Assembly (NCBI GenBank): GCA_000827325.1
Contig: KN832878.1
Span: forward strand, 1,364,001 to 1,428,000
Length of the DNA: 64,000 bases
DNA from: Oidiodendron maius Zn
Lineage: Eukaryota > Ascomycota > Leotiomycetes > Myxotrichaceae
Direction of reading: 5' to 3'
Shown here piece by piece: positions 22,909-33,864 of this stretch. The number at the start of each line of letters is the position of its first letter. Position 1 is the first letter of the stretch. Both the position numbers and the translations under genes were made by a program. The notes under the pieces are model-generated. The model saw nothing but the letters and a program-made list of their open reading frames with translations, had not been told where the DNA came from and ran no database searches.

Positions 22909-23654
22909 CTAGTGAACGACTTGATTGGCATTATAATTCACGTACCCCAGCAATGGTTGCACTTCTGGAAATGTATGAGGTTTATGAGGAGTTAAAGACG
23001 CAGACAAATTTATGTTCATTGGAGAAAGATTATAATTTAGTTCTGATAGTTGCTGTTGTTTGGAAGATAGTTTAGGAGGATTTATAACTAAAAGGCTTTA
23101 TTCTGCAGGCTCACTGCGTTTCTTAATAGTGCGCATGGTCCCGTTATTCCATCTAGTCAGCTCCTGGCACAAAGTCATTATGTTTCAGCTTTTGCTGTCT
23201 CAAGTGTGCGCGGAAATAGAGCATCCGGGAAGTTTTGACAGGCGCGCGAAACATCCGTATCAAGCATAATATAAATCAGAGTTCAGTTCGATGCTTTATT
23301 TAAGTCGACAATGGAAAACTATTTATTATCTCCTATGGCGCCTAACCAAAAGCTGCTTACGGAAAGGAGGGAGAATATATCGAATACTAGCAGAGAGAAC
23401 CTCGTGTGAGTGTACAGATCAGCAATCTCCCTGTGATCAATTACGGAGATGATAAACGAATAATCTCATGATATGAGAACTGAGATCTTTTTTATATAAA
23501 ATCCGCATTAGCCCTTCTAGAATTTGCGTCCAAACTTGATTACATGGTTCAGTGAAAAGGAACAGTCCGAGGCTATGCAACTGGATCTTTCCTTGTGCCC
23601 CCGAACAATCATGCCCTGATGCTGAATATCTGCTGGTCTGCACAGCCGTGACCT

Positions 23655-23926
23655 CAACCATGATAAAAACCTGGCTTCTCCCCATCGTCCCCGCAATTGT
23701 TGCAGCTGCATCTGGTGGCATTGTTGCATCTGTCCTCCCAAAACTCCCAACATGCCCTGTGGACCCTCATTACCTTGCATTTTTGGGAGGAGTCGATTCC
23801 TGTTTAACATGGGCTAGTGGGATTACCCTCCCTCTAGGTGTATTCATGACTTCAGCGGTACAGATGAGAAACGAGTTGCCTTCGACCTTCTTCAAGGTGC
23901 TTGGCATTGTGGGCGATTTCTTTTGA
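23655..23926 (+). pseudogene. Fragment of a TDT-family (Ssu1-like sulfite exporter) transporter
   Basis: The frame reads IKTWLLPIVPAIVAAASGG, then LTWASGITLPLGVFMTSAVQ and NELPSTFFKVLG. WLLPIV..IVAAASGG..A is typical of an internal TM pair in the tellurite-resistance/dicarboxylate transporter family, which includes Ssu1 sulfite pumps and Mae1 malate carriers; the following W..G.PL........LP pattern also fits. Only about 90 residues remain, with no start or flanking TM segments, so it is a gene fragment. It sits between the two 43-bp direct repeats. The Ssu1 assignment is from memory and tentative. Confidence 0.45.
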
Positions 23927-24665
23927 GTCCTTTTCTTTCGTTCTTACACCCGACTGACTCTCAGGAAATGCTAGGTTTTCTCTGTAGCTGTAACGTTTCT
24001 TTGAGCTGTGGTTGCTGTGAGAACAATTGAGAGAGTCTATACTGGTGATATGTTGCGCCGTGCCTGAAGGAATTGGAAGGAAAGAGAAAATATGCCGAGA
24101 AAATTGTCCAGGAGAATGCCTAGCCCGAAGAATGGTGGCGACATGATTAACACGAGATTTAGTGAAGTCCCGAGGGCAAATTCTGCAACTGATATTAGAT
24201 TAACAGCTTTGAAATACGTTTTGCATTCGTATTAGAGTAGCTTTGATTACCACCCATCGCCTTATCATCTGTCATTGCTCCACTCTTTTCCCAATTATCT
24301 TCCTAGTTTTGTCTTTCATGATTCCTAGTGCTTATACAGTCCTGCTCATTCTCGCGTGGAACAGTCGTCGTCCCAGGGATCCTAGATGCTGTTGTGATAG
24401 CTCCCGCACTCGCTCATCCACTAATATCCTAAAATACTTTCTTAGAAAAGAGGTAAACTTCAAGTCAAATGGAGCTGTGGGAAAACAGCCTACAAATAAA
24501 GTAAATAGGACTGCGGCAAGTGCTTGTCTACCTGTACCTAGATCCTGAGATAACAACAACGTTTGAACACAATGAATTGCAGCCCCGTAGCTCTCGTATG
24601 CCTCCAGCCATATATATCTAGCAACGCACTGCTTTATGGCTTAGGGACTCCTGGGACATGATAGA

Positions 24666-24708
24666 TGCGATTGTCCTGATGAAAAAAGTACTTTATAACG
24701 TAAGCCAT
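24666..24708 (+). repeat. 43-bp direct repeat, copy 2
   Basis: Second copy of the repeat at 22479-22521 (see there). Immediately downstream the periodic GAGAG-rich tract begins. Confidence 0.5.
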
Positions 24709-24789
24709 GTGGCAAGAAGTCCATTCCTCCGGACAAGATTTTGAAATGATTCAGTTGCGGGGAACCTCCCACGATCTCTTTCCCAAGAG

Positions 24790-24935
24790 TCCTTAGCCGA
24801 GAGAATTTGTTCATCGAGAGCTTTACCCTGAGAAAATCCCTCGCTCGAGAGAATTTCTTTACTGAGGTTTCTTAGCCGAGAGAATCTTCCGCGAGAGTTC
24901 TCTAGCGAGAGTACGACTACACCGAGAGTTCTTTA
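24790..24935. repeat. Degenerate GCGAGAG(A/T) periodic repeat
   Basis: CGAGAG-containing motifs recur at about 24797, 24814, 24845, 24876, 24890, 24905 and 24922, i.e. at 14-18 or about 31 nt spacing, often as CCGAGAGAATTT or GCGAGAGTTC. It looks like an old minisatellite of about 15-16 bp. No coding frame runs through it. Confidence 0.5.
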
Positions 24936-26277
24936 CGGAAGCAGTCTCTCCTCGAGCTAGAGCGCATCTCTCAGGAGCGGGGCTCACGAATAGAAAAGGG
25001 TTCTTCCAAGGGAGGCAGAGAGACCGCCGAGTAGGCAATAACTTACCCGGGGATATTTTCTCAGATTGGTGTTCTCAGGACACAACGCAGTAAATTACAT
25101 CCTAGCCAGACTTAGCTAAATGGCCGCCGTTGCCAGAAATCTACACTCTATTTTTTAAAATATATACCAATATAAAGGTTAGACACCTCACTGAAGGCCC
25201 CAATTAATACTAACTAATCCTAAACTCTAGTGCTTAAGCCTTGTGCGATTTTAAGCTCAAAAGAGTATAAAAGGTTGTTGGCAATTAGCTTCCTTCATCT
25301 TTTTGGGGGCCAAGCGTTTGCCCTTGTAAGATGGCGGGACATTGAGGTCTGCCCTATGCGACCTTTTCAGTCCAAACATGTGGCTCCTGTTTCAACTTTT
25401 AAAGGACGAGGACACCAATCATTTGCATCGCCGCCATAAGCCAATCTAGGCAGAAATTGCTCCAAACGGCCCTTAAATTTCAAGGCTGACACTAATTTCT
25501 TATCGGACCACTCGCGTGCCACGAGCTTCTGTTGGGGGCAATTCCTGAGCTGAATGTAGTGGCTCGCCTAGGAACCCAAGCGGCGGGAAAAGGGGCTGAT
25601 TGTCTCGCATTGTCCTTCCCCTCCTATCAAGCCCATTATCGGATCTTTATGATGTCTCTCCATGGTCCTCTTCTCTCTATTCCTCGGATCTTCTTGCGCC
25701 CAAAATCAATGTCTTCCTTGGCCCGGGTGTCCAGACAAATTTTCATGCCATGTTTATCTACGCACTTCAGCTAAGAAAGTGGGTCATCATCCTTGCTGGC
25801 CACATGTTCAGCTAGGCAATCTCCCCTTTTCAGCTCGACGATCTTTATCCCAGGCTGTTATATGCGTTCGCTTTTCTTCAAATGAGAAAACAGGACGCGT
25901 CTAGGTCTGCATCTCGTATATGCAGAACAAATTAACTGGGTTGCCCCTTGACAAAAATTAACGAACTTGGACATTTGGAATGTCCTACATTTTCTTCTCG
26001 CTCGCTAGCCTATAGCTTGCAGACTCAGACTATGGTCCTCCTACAGCCAGTAACGTAATGCACAGCTAAAGTGCCTGCACGCTGGATACAGCGTTGTACG
26101 TAAAAGACCGTGCATAGACAGTAATCAAGCACATTGCAAAGACCTCCTTCCACTCTACCTAGCCAAGCTCTCCTTTACATAAAACAGTTTGTGTGTCTAG
26201 ATTTTACGCCTCGATGCATCTCAGTTTCTTGAATGCCAAATAGCCTAATTATCACAAATAGTCTCTCGCCAAGCATC
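24936..26277. other. Intergenic, nothing recognised
   Basis: The three overlapping plus-strand frames around 25530-25900 share no protein motif and have no splice partners, so they are taken as chance. The end of the stretch is the promoter of the small secreted protein. Confidence 0.35.
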
Positions 26278-26538
26278 ATGAGGGTGCTCCATACAATTCC
26301 CTTCATCACCATCGCAGTTGCTATCACGGGTATCTCCGAAAATCCAGCTACAAAACCACTAGGGAAAAGAACATCTTGCTTTTTATTTAATTATCCGCCT
26401 GGCACGTGTGTCGATACCACCACTGAAGATTCGTGTCCAGAGGGCATTTTGATTGAAGGGCTTTGCCCCGGGCCGAATAATGAGATCTGCTGTTTTAATG
26501 CGCCTAATGAGTGTTATACATACTGCACTGGCGGATGA
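26278..26538 (+). CDS. Small secreted cysteine-rich protein (86 aa)
   Basis: Single exon. The in-frame ATG at 26278 is preferred to the one 45 nt upstream because it puts a signal peptide (MRVLHTIPFITIAVAITG) at the N-terminus. A Kex2-type Lys-Arg (residues 30-31) could release a mature peptide of about 55 residues with eight cysteines, two adjacent. The core GTCVDTTTEDSCPEG with GLCPGPNNEICC strongly recalls the short Cys-rich module (G.C.....C..G....GLCPGP..I.CC) seen at the N-terminus of some fungal lysozyme- and NlpC-like secreted proteins; here it stands alone. Function unknown; effector or wall-associated roles are possible but not shown. Confidence 0.65.
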   Translation: MRVLHTIPFITIAVAITGISENPATKPLGKRTSCFLFNYPPGTCVDTTTEDSCPEGILIEGLCPGPNNEICCFNAPNECYTYCTGG

Positions 26539-27364
26539 GTCATATATATACGGCACTTACAATCAAAGTACAACAAGAATATGAGGAGATGGTTCTGGAC
26601 GATTCGTTCGGTGTCGGAAATTAGGATAGCACTTCATGATTTCTCAATGCTAGGTGAGGAATTTCAACCTCTAGAGTTAGTTTCTCGTAATGGTTGACTA
26701 GTATTTAGTAGAGATTCTTCAAGCAATATCAATTTCTGGCCCAGAGAAGTCACCTGGTCATTTTATGAGCGCTGATAACGCCTTTAGGGGCTTGGGTTAC
26801 TTAAATATAGGCTAAATGAGTATGAAAACGCTCTTCAAACAATCATAGGGGAGAACACATCAGCATGTCTAGTCTGGATATTCGAGCGAATACATGAAGC
26901 TCAAGCCAATGAATGTGGCGGCGTATATTTTACTGAATTTTGCGTTTAAAATGACCATCACCTACTGATGTGCGTCGGTATTATCGCATTAATAATTGCA
27001 AATTTGGTCCCCATCATATTGTCCACAAAACTTAAGTGAATTCCTGAATACAGTTAACTTGTCACGGCTACCCAGTCAGGGCTACAAACCCTTCATTCCC
27101 CGCTTGAATGGACTGCTGCGTTGCCATCCAGGTGTACAGACAGATAAAGATTACGAGTTGATTCTCTTTTGATTTTCGTCGCTGTACAGTTTAACTTTAC
27201 TCACCATGACGGCCTAGTAATGTTTCAGGCTAGTGAGGGCGTCCCTATTTCTATAAAGACAATTTTGCTGCCTATGTTTGGACTGCTATATTAAGTAAAC
27301 TCATATCCATAGTGCCGTTAGGCGGCAAGAGTTATCATCTCTTCCTTTGCCTTATAGTTCTCTC
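26539..27364. other. Intergenic, nothing recognised
   Basis: Convergent 3' flanks of the secreted peptide (+) and the membrane protein (-). No gene or repeat is supported. Confidence 0.4.
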
Positions 27365-28020
27365 TCATACCCTTAGCGCCTCCTCTTTGAATCTTTTCTG
27401 GGCCAATGCATATCCGTTATAAAATAGTTGACTCTTCTCTGACGGCATCTCAAATGCTGCCGGCGATACTACAGCCGGACTCGGTACCTCACATATCTCC
27501 TTTCCTTCTAGCTCGGCGAGCGGGGGCGAGATCACGTCCAAGCTGCCTCTATGCTCTGCCACAAAACAGTCACCATCTCCTCCAGTGTCTTCCTGTGAAG
27601 GTAGGAAGTGGCCTGCCGCTGTGCTGAACTGTTGTATAGGCGACTCTCCTGCTAGATCATCTGCCATCGCCTGCGTCGCTGGCATTTCTGCTTCATTCCT
27701 CCCTTTGCAATGTCTACGCCTGAGGCATAGCCATGCACTAACAAGTACTAATATTGCAAAACTTGCGGAAGCAACTGCTATCCCCACTATGATCCTCGGT
27801 GGAAGGTGAGTAGATCGGACAGAGGATATTGGCGTGCGGCTTTCGGCGTAGCCTGTATAAGTGCCATTCCCGGGCCTACTACTGCCACTGGCGCCTCCAT
27901 TACTATCGCCTGTTGGAAGTCAGAAGTACTTCATCATGGTGGTAAAAAAAAAAAACGCTTCTACTCACCATAGGCAATTGTGGCCGCTAGAGCCCACAGT
28001 ACTATGCCAGTAATTCTCAT
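27365..28020 (-). CDS. Small single-pass membrane protein (198 aa, 2 exons)
   Basis: Function not recognised. Exons 28020-27969 and 27909-27365, total 597 nt. A signal peptide (MRITGIVLWALAATIAYG) ends at the intron. A Gly/Ser/Thr-rich outer part of about 40 residues follows, then a TM segment (VGIAVASASFAILVLVSAW) with the stop-transfer CLRRRHCKGR and an acidic, Pro/Ser-rich tail. The layout and TM-junction resemble the larger protein at 19928-21354 with most of the ectodomain missing, so it may be a shortened relative. The intron contains a run of A on the plus strand (T on the coding strand). Confidence 0.55.
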
Positions 28021-28434
28021 CACTGCCGTGAGGACGGGAAAACCGAAGTAGAAAACCTCCGCCCGACGCGGGACGCTTAGTTCATAAGTGCTTGGTAAAT
28101 TTCAGCCTTCCCACGCGACCAGACCCTGGTTACGGCCTATGCATATGGATGCGCAAATTAACGACAAGGGTCTTGGCGAGTAAAAGCGTGCAAGCTTGCT
28201 AAGGCCTTATATGATCCAGGATGGTTTAACTTTCATGCTCTCCTTCGGACATGTGCATCACTCACAAGGCTAGGGTGGCCCAGGGTTGAGGCTCCCAAGA
28301 TTGGAAGTGAAAATCTTTTCGTGCTAAGTAGTGCAGTCTTTTCTGTTTTCTAACCTCATTCAACCTGAAGCCTCTTGACACAGACTTGTACAACTCGAGT
28401 TGGACGATTCACGAATGGACGGTAGGATTGGTGT
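28021..28434. other. Intergenic, nothing recognised
   Basis: 5' flank of the small membrane protein. No motif or repeat is noted. Confidence 0.35.
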
Positions 28435-29353
28435 TCAATCTTCTAATACTAGAGGAGGGCAGAATAACTTAATAGGAAAAGGCTGAAAGGCGTCGTGGAG
28501 TTCATTATTTAGATAGGAAAAGCTCTCCATTTCCTCGAACAGCGCTGCTTTCTTTACAGGATCCGTGATTTTACGAAAGCCCTTATATGTTAACTCTGCC
28601 GAGGCACGGCGAACCTGGAAATTGAAGTCGGCTATAAAGCGATTTAGGGTCACTCACAGCATATCCTACTATCCATCACCTATTCAGCCATTTACCACTA
28701 TAGTGACCTATCGAGACTACGAAGAAAATATTTCAATATATACATTGGCAGCGCTTGAAGGAGGGAGTCATTTTCATTTTCAGTCTCAATCGTCCCACAG
28801 TGGTCTCTTTAGAACACCGCCAAACAGGCGGGTATCTCCCGAACGGATCACGATCCACTGGAACCTCACAAGACTATCGTATAACAATTTCCTTCAAGTT
28901 CGGTATTTCATCATCCTTTTCCGCACAAGAACTAAGGCAAAGGTAAGCCACGTCTGCAGCGGAATTAGAAATATTCTTTACCGTCAGGAAAAGTCTCTCC
29001 AGAGATGGAAGAAGTAAACTACCGAGTCCGTGGCACCTTGGGTAATAACCGTCTTCATGGGCAAGGGAGTAGTACATCTTGAAAATGCTACAGCTGAATA
29101 TAGGTAAAAAGGTCTGTACTCTTGCCAGTCCTGGGATACGAAATAATCCAGGAAGGATGTGGGGATCTACGCCAGCACTTCGCAGGTATGGTGACGTCTC
29201 GAATAATGATCGGAAATTCGAGGAGCCGCTCATAGTATTTCTGCATGCATCTAATGAACTTGTGCGAGGTGTCACTTGCTTAGATAGATCATCAACAACT
29301 GGGCACCTTCTCATGAAGTGAGTATCCAAGCTATCAAATTTTGAGCCCAGCAC
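28435..29353 (-). pseudogene. Possible remnant of an F-box/LRR-like gene
   Basis: Two minus-strand frames, 29353-28874 and 28653-28435, look coding in composition. The first carries GLGSLLLPSLERLFLTVKN and SSCAEKDDEIPNLKEIVI, the cadence of the leucine-rich part of fungal F-box proteins. The second, ADFNFQVRRASAELTYKGF, reads like the C-terminus of the same kind of protein. I could not join them with credible splice sites, and no F-box is seen upstream, so I call it a degraded fragment. The assignment is weak. Confidence 0.3.
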
Positions 29354-29674
29354 ATCGGGTCCATCAACTGTTTCTAGTGTATACGGCTGCTAGTGCAAGA
29401 GATTACGAGCTGGACAGCATCATAAAATCCGGACAGCAAAAGAGAGAGTCTATCGGCATCGGCTTGATTCGGTGTGCCCGACATAGTGATTTACACTGGC
29501 GTGTATGTATTGCACGCCCAGTGTATGCAAAGCCCATGGTAATCTTTATATGACTTTTTATCATCTAACATAGAATGAAGCTTTATGAACGTATATTTTA
29601 GCTAAGGCAAATATTCGTCGAATATACAGGTACAGCTCTATCCGCTTGATTTTACATAAAAGCAATACACTGAT

Positions 29675-31574
29675 CTATTCAGAGCGTTGCTTATCTACAT
29701 TATCGGGAAGGCTCACTAGCTCCGTAGCCTGTTCCTGATCAGATCTGCGTAGGCGATGGACCTTCTCCCACTGGTCGTCTGTGTCTTCGGACATATCTTC
29801 AGTCATGATGGCACCCTCATCTTCGATTTCTTCGACAAGAAATAAGTTCAAGATAAGGGCGATGAAGCCCGACACAACGAAACCGGTCGACATGATCAAC
29901 TCGACGGCATGAATCAGCCCAATCAAACCCCTGTTATCACCACTGAATGTGAAGACTTATGAGAACCAATCGGGAACGAGCGTGGCACCCATTCCAAGGG
30001 CAAAAGCAGATGTCATAATGAAGCGGTTCCGACGAGTAAACGGAACGGAAGCTATGATACTCAGGCCAGAAATAGCAACCGACGAAAAGAGAAATGTGGT
30101 CATGCCACCTAGGACAGAAGACGGTATAGCCACTAGTGCCGTGGCAAATTTGGAGAAGATGCCCATGATTATTAGAAACAAGCAACAGCAATAGCCGGCC
30201 TTGCAATTCGCACACTTTGTCAAAGCGATCACGCCATTGTTCTGCGCAAAAACAGACATCGGAGTAATAGTGCATAGCCCCGCAAGCAGGCCATTGAAGC
30301 CGTCCGCCAACACGCCACCGCGGATTCGAGAGTCAAACAGTTCGCCCTCCACGTCGAGACGTGAAACATCACAGGTAGCAGTGATATCACCAATGGCCTC
30401 CATCATTAAGACGAGGTAAAGAGCCAGGAATGGGAGGATAAGCGGTGCGTATATCTTCAAAGGGAACGTGTGAACCCATATAAATGATGCAACAGGAGCC
30501 GCGTCAATTCCTGATCTCTCGAAATAACCACAGGCGGCGGCCACAATACACCCAACAAGCAGGCCAATGACAGCGGAGCATGACTTCATGATCGGAGATC
30601 CGAATCGCTCGCACAAAATGATTGTAAAGAAGACTAAAAAGCCCAGACCGATGAATTCGCCACTGCCCCATGGAAGCGCGTGCGGCGCAGAGGCATCGGG
30701 GCAAAGAGCACGCGCGGAAGGGTCCTGTCCGCATGTTCCTGAGCCACCAGCCCAGTCCATTAAGCCAACTTGAATCAAGCTCACACCAATCAGCAAGACT
30801 GTTGGCCCTGTCACTATTGGAGGGAAGACACGCTTCAGAACCTTGATGCTGGTGAAGGAGAGACCAATTTCGAGTAAGGCGCACAGGCAAGCCGTGCCTA
30901 ATATAGCACCGTAGCCATCAGGGCAAGGCAGTTGGTTGCTGTGAGCATCTACCGGGCAGTAGCCAGTGGAGTACATCTAGCTTAGGGCTCCCGTAGCAAT
31001 GGTAATGGTCGAGAATGACGTCCCAACGACAGAGATTAGACCGGTTCCGAGGTAATAAGGACTTTTGTAGATGTGCAGCCGCATGATCTGAATGGCAGAG
31101 AGAATGCCAGAGACGATGAGAGAGGTCGAAACCAGGTACTGTGTAGTTTGCGCATCGAAATTGGCAGAGCCTCCCAGAATAATTGGAGGAGTGATGACTT
31201 ACACTAACGTCAGATCATTCTCTACATTTCAAACAATATTTGCTGCCTTAACACATACCGCCGGCCAGAATCGCAAGGGCGTGTTGGAGGCCGAGGAGTA
31301 GAGAGAGAACAAGGGGCATGCGAGCATTCAATCCAAAAAATGGGGCTGACTGTGGTGATTTCTTCATGAATGGAAGATTAGGTTTGAACAGGAACACGTA
31401 GTCATAATCGCCGAGTAGGCCTTCCCTGTTTTGCATAGTCAATAATTAGTAACTTGTATATCATTGACGGAGAAAGCCTTGCCTGGTAGTGACGGATTTC
31501 AGAATTTGTCTGAATATGCGCGAGAAAGATTGCTTTGGGCCACTCTCGGGTCTAATCTCATCAGTTAGGATCAT
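29675..31574 (-). pseudogene. NAT/NCS2 purine (xanthine/urate-type) permease with two nonsense codons
   Basis: Exons 31574-31483, 31425-31260 (or 31259) and 31197-29675 would encode about 593 residues, the size of UapA/UapC-type carriers. Family marks: EGLLGDYDYVFLFKPNLPF, GLQHALAI, FPPIVTGPTVLLIGVSL and MSVFAQNNGVIALT (the NAT signature region QNNG). The first intron has a GC donor (GCAAGG) with an AG acceptor. Two in-frame stops interrupt exon 3: TAG at 30979-30977 where relatives have CAG before MYSTGYC, and TAA at 29959-29957 where Tyr is usual after WFS. The rest of the frame is clean, so inactivation is recent, or the bases are in error. Confidence 0.8.
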
Positions 31575-31981
31575 TATTGACACTGTCTCTCTCCGATTCA
31601 CACTGGTAAAAGTTTTAAATTCCTGTATAAGGCATCCTAGAGCGTCCCTAGGGTCTTGGAAAGAGAACCTGAGCTGTGTAAATTTAAAAATGGCATTTCA
31701 GAGGATACGCGTGGTGGGTTAGAAGTCATATATAGAATAGATCGCGGGGCCTGATCTATCTCCGGTCTCGCATTGATGTTATAGACACTGACTTTCTTCT
31801 AATTGCTATGTCTTATCACCCCCACTCTGCGGAGTTATCTCATGATTGGACAATTAACCAAACGGGCGGAGTTCGCCGATGACTACTGCTTCCGACCATG
31901 TGAGAACGTTCACGGGAAAGAGATGTAAACACATCTTATAGTATCGTCTGGCTGGCGGAAAGGAGCGGCTTGGTATTGTTG

Positions 31982-33864
31982 ATGGCTGACCCCGTTCGCT
32001 CATCGCAGAGAGCACCGCTCTCATGTGTCCACTGTTCTCGACGAAAAGTGAGGTGTAACAAGCAGATCCCATGTGATGAATGCAAACGGAGAGGCCTCAC
32101 CTCTGGTTGTACAAGGGAGAAGGTGAAAATTAATGGACAGATAATTGAGTAAGGCAACGCCCTTGCGTGTTCGAGTGTACGTGTGGCTGATCAAGCTTAT
32201 TACAAGGACCGGGAGCTCCGTTCCATCCATATCTTATGAGGATTTGCAGACTGAGAACGATCGACTTAAAGCCATTCTCGCTGGTAGCGCGAACAATCCA
32301 TCAACGCCCTCAGACGATGAGTCCTTCTCTCTAGAAAATTCGGTCGACTTTGAGCATTACTTATTTGAAAAGTTGTCTGAGAGGACACAAAATGTCTCGG
32401 TGGTCTCTACTCACGAGGTAGAGTTTCCTCCAAGGGAACTTAGTGAACATTTGTTACTTCAGGGTTCCTTATGGACATCCTGGATTCATTTCGCTCTGCA
32501 TCATCCAACATTTGAAGAGGAGCACCGTAGGTTTTGGAACGAGTGTGAAACGGCGGAGCAAAGAGTTCATTTCGACCCACATTGGCTAGCAGTATATTTC
32601 AGCTTCTTGAGTGCAAGTTCCGTCTTAAACCTACATCCATATTGCTGCTAATTGTGATTGAAGGCAGTGCTTGTATTCTCAGATAAGGTCAATACGACTC
32701 GGCAGACCGTTATCGAAAATACGGACACCTCAGCCATGCTTCGAAAGTGGTTTGACACGGCCATTTTCTACTTGTATAAAGCGGACTTCCTGAGAAAACA
32801 CGACTTCAGAACTGTTCAAGCAATTGCGATCCTTGGGATTGTGTTCAACAATGTCGGGGAGTTTAACCTTCATGTGACACTATGGTCCTCTGCAGTACGC
32901 ATCGCGCAGGCATTAAAAATGGACAAAGAGGCTGTACTAGCGGTGAAGACGCCTATCGAACGAGAATTATCTCGCAGGGTATGGTGGACGCTTGTGATAT
33001 GCGAGTGGTCTGTTTGGCTTGAACATCCCATCCCGAATATAACTGATATTTGTTAAGGCTTCCCGGGCCCCACCGGCCGCCTTGCATCAACGAATACGAC
33101 TTCGACGTTCAGCTTCCGGCTCCCAAGGATGACGATGAAATTGTATCATCTGGAATTATATCAAAAAGACCGTTAAGCCACCCACGTCCTATTCATTATC
33201 ACCTCTTTATGATCCGGGCGGCCAAGATCTACCACCACTTTCGATCTCTGTTGAAGATTGGCCGGTGGACGCGGTCAAGTATAGTCAGTTTAGTGCAACG
33301 AACAGATGACGAACTTGCACAGATCGCCTTCGAATTACCCAGCTATCTTAAATTTGAATATAAGCCTTCCGCCCGCTCGCAGATCAATGAGGCCGAATTT
33401 CCATGGTTATCGTGGCAAAGAAACAACATTGCCTTGGTTCAATTACATCTCCGTGTGTCAGTAAATAAGATCCTGCAGAATGTTTGGACTGACAACGTCA
33501 CTTTTCAACGTGCACGTTCAATATGCCTGAATTCCTCTACAGCAATTATATCACTTGTTTTGGATAGCGGCATTCCGCGAGAGAAGCTCAAGTCATGGTA
33601 ACATAGGAACATTTCAGTCTTTGTTGAGATACTGACTACCAAATCACTAGGGCAATAACCACTAATCTCTTTTCGGCCGCGGCTACACTAATAATCGAAG
33701 CCCAACTTACAGGGGCAGCAAATTCAGATGCAGTTCCAGATTCGGTGAGACGATCCTGTAAATTTCTGGGTTCTATTCAGGCAGAAAATCACGTTTCAGC
33801 AATTGCACTCTCTATCCTCGAAACTATGTGTTCGACGGAGACGCAGAGCGAAACTAAGGCTTAG
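31982..33864 (+). CDS. Zn2Cys6 transcription factor, xylanolytic-activator type (554 aa, 5 exons)
   Basis: Exons 31982-32148, 32207-32610, 32668-33007, 33058-33597, 33651-33864, total 1665 nt. The zinc cluster uses Cys 15, 18, 25, 31, 34 and 43 (CVHCSRRKVRC core), followed by a linker with YEDLQTENDRLKAIL, probably a short coiled coil. The Fungal_trans domain shows HHPTFEEEHRRFW, AIAILGIVFNNVGEF and ERELSRRVWWTLVICEW, then RPPCINEYDFDVQLP. The N-terminus is divergent from the permease pseudogene and the C-terminus overlaps the dioxygenase gene by 11 bp. It is the likely local regulator of the permease-dioxygenase-transporter group (inference from position). Confidence 0.87.

Noticed and set aside
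22470-24710. CRISPR-like direct repeats
   Set aside because: Only two copies 2.2 kb apart in a eukaryotic genome, with no spacer array.
25530-25904. Three overlapping plus-strand frames of about 75-80 codons
   Set aside because: They read the same DNA in three frames with no domain, start context or splice signals favouring any of them.
30971-30985. Reading the permease TAG as a splice acceptor
   Set aside because: An intron ending there would remove the conserved GLISVVGTSFSTITIATGAL stretch, so a nonsense change is the better reading.
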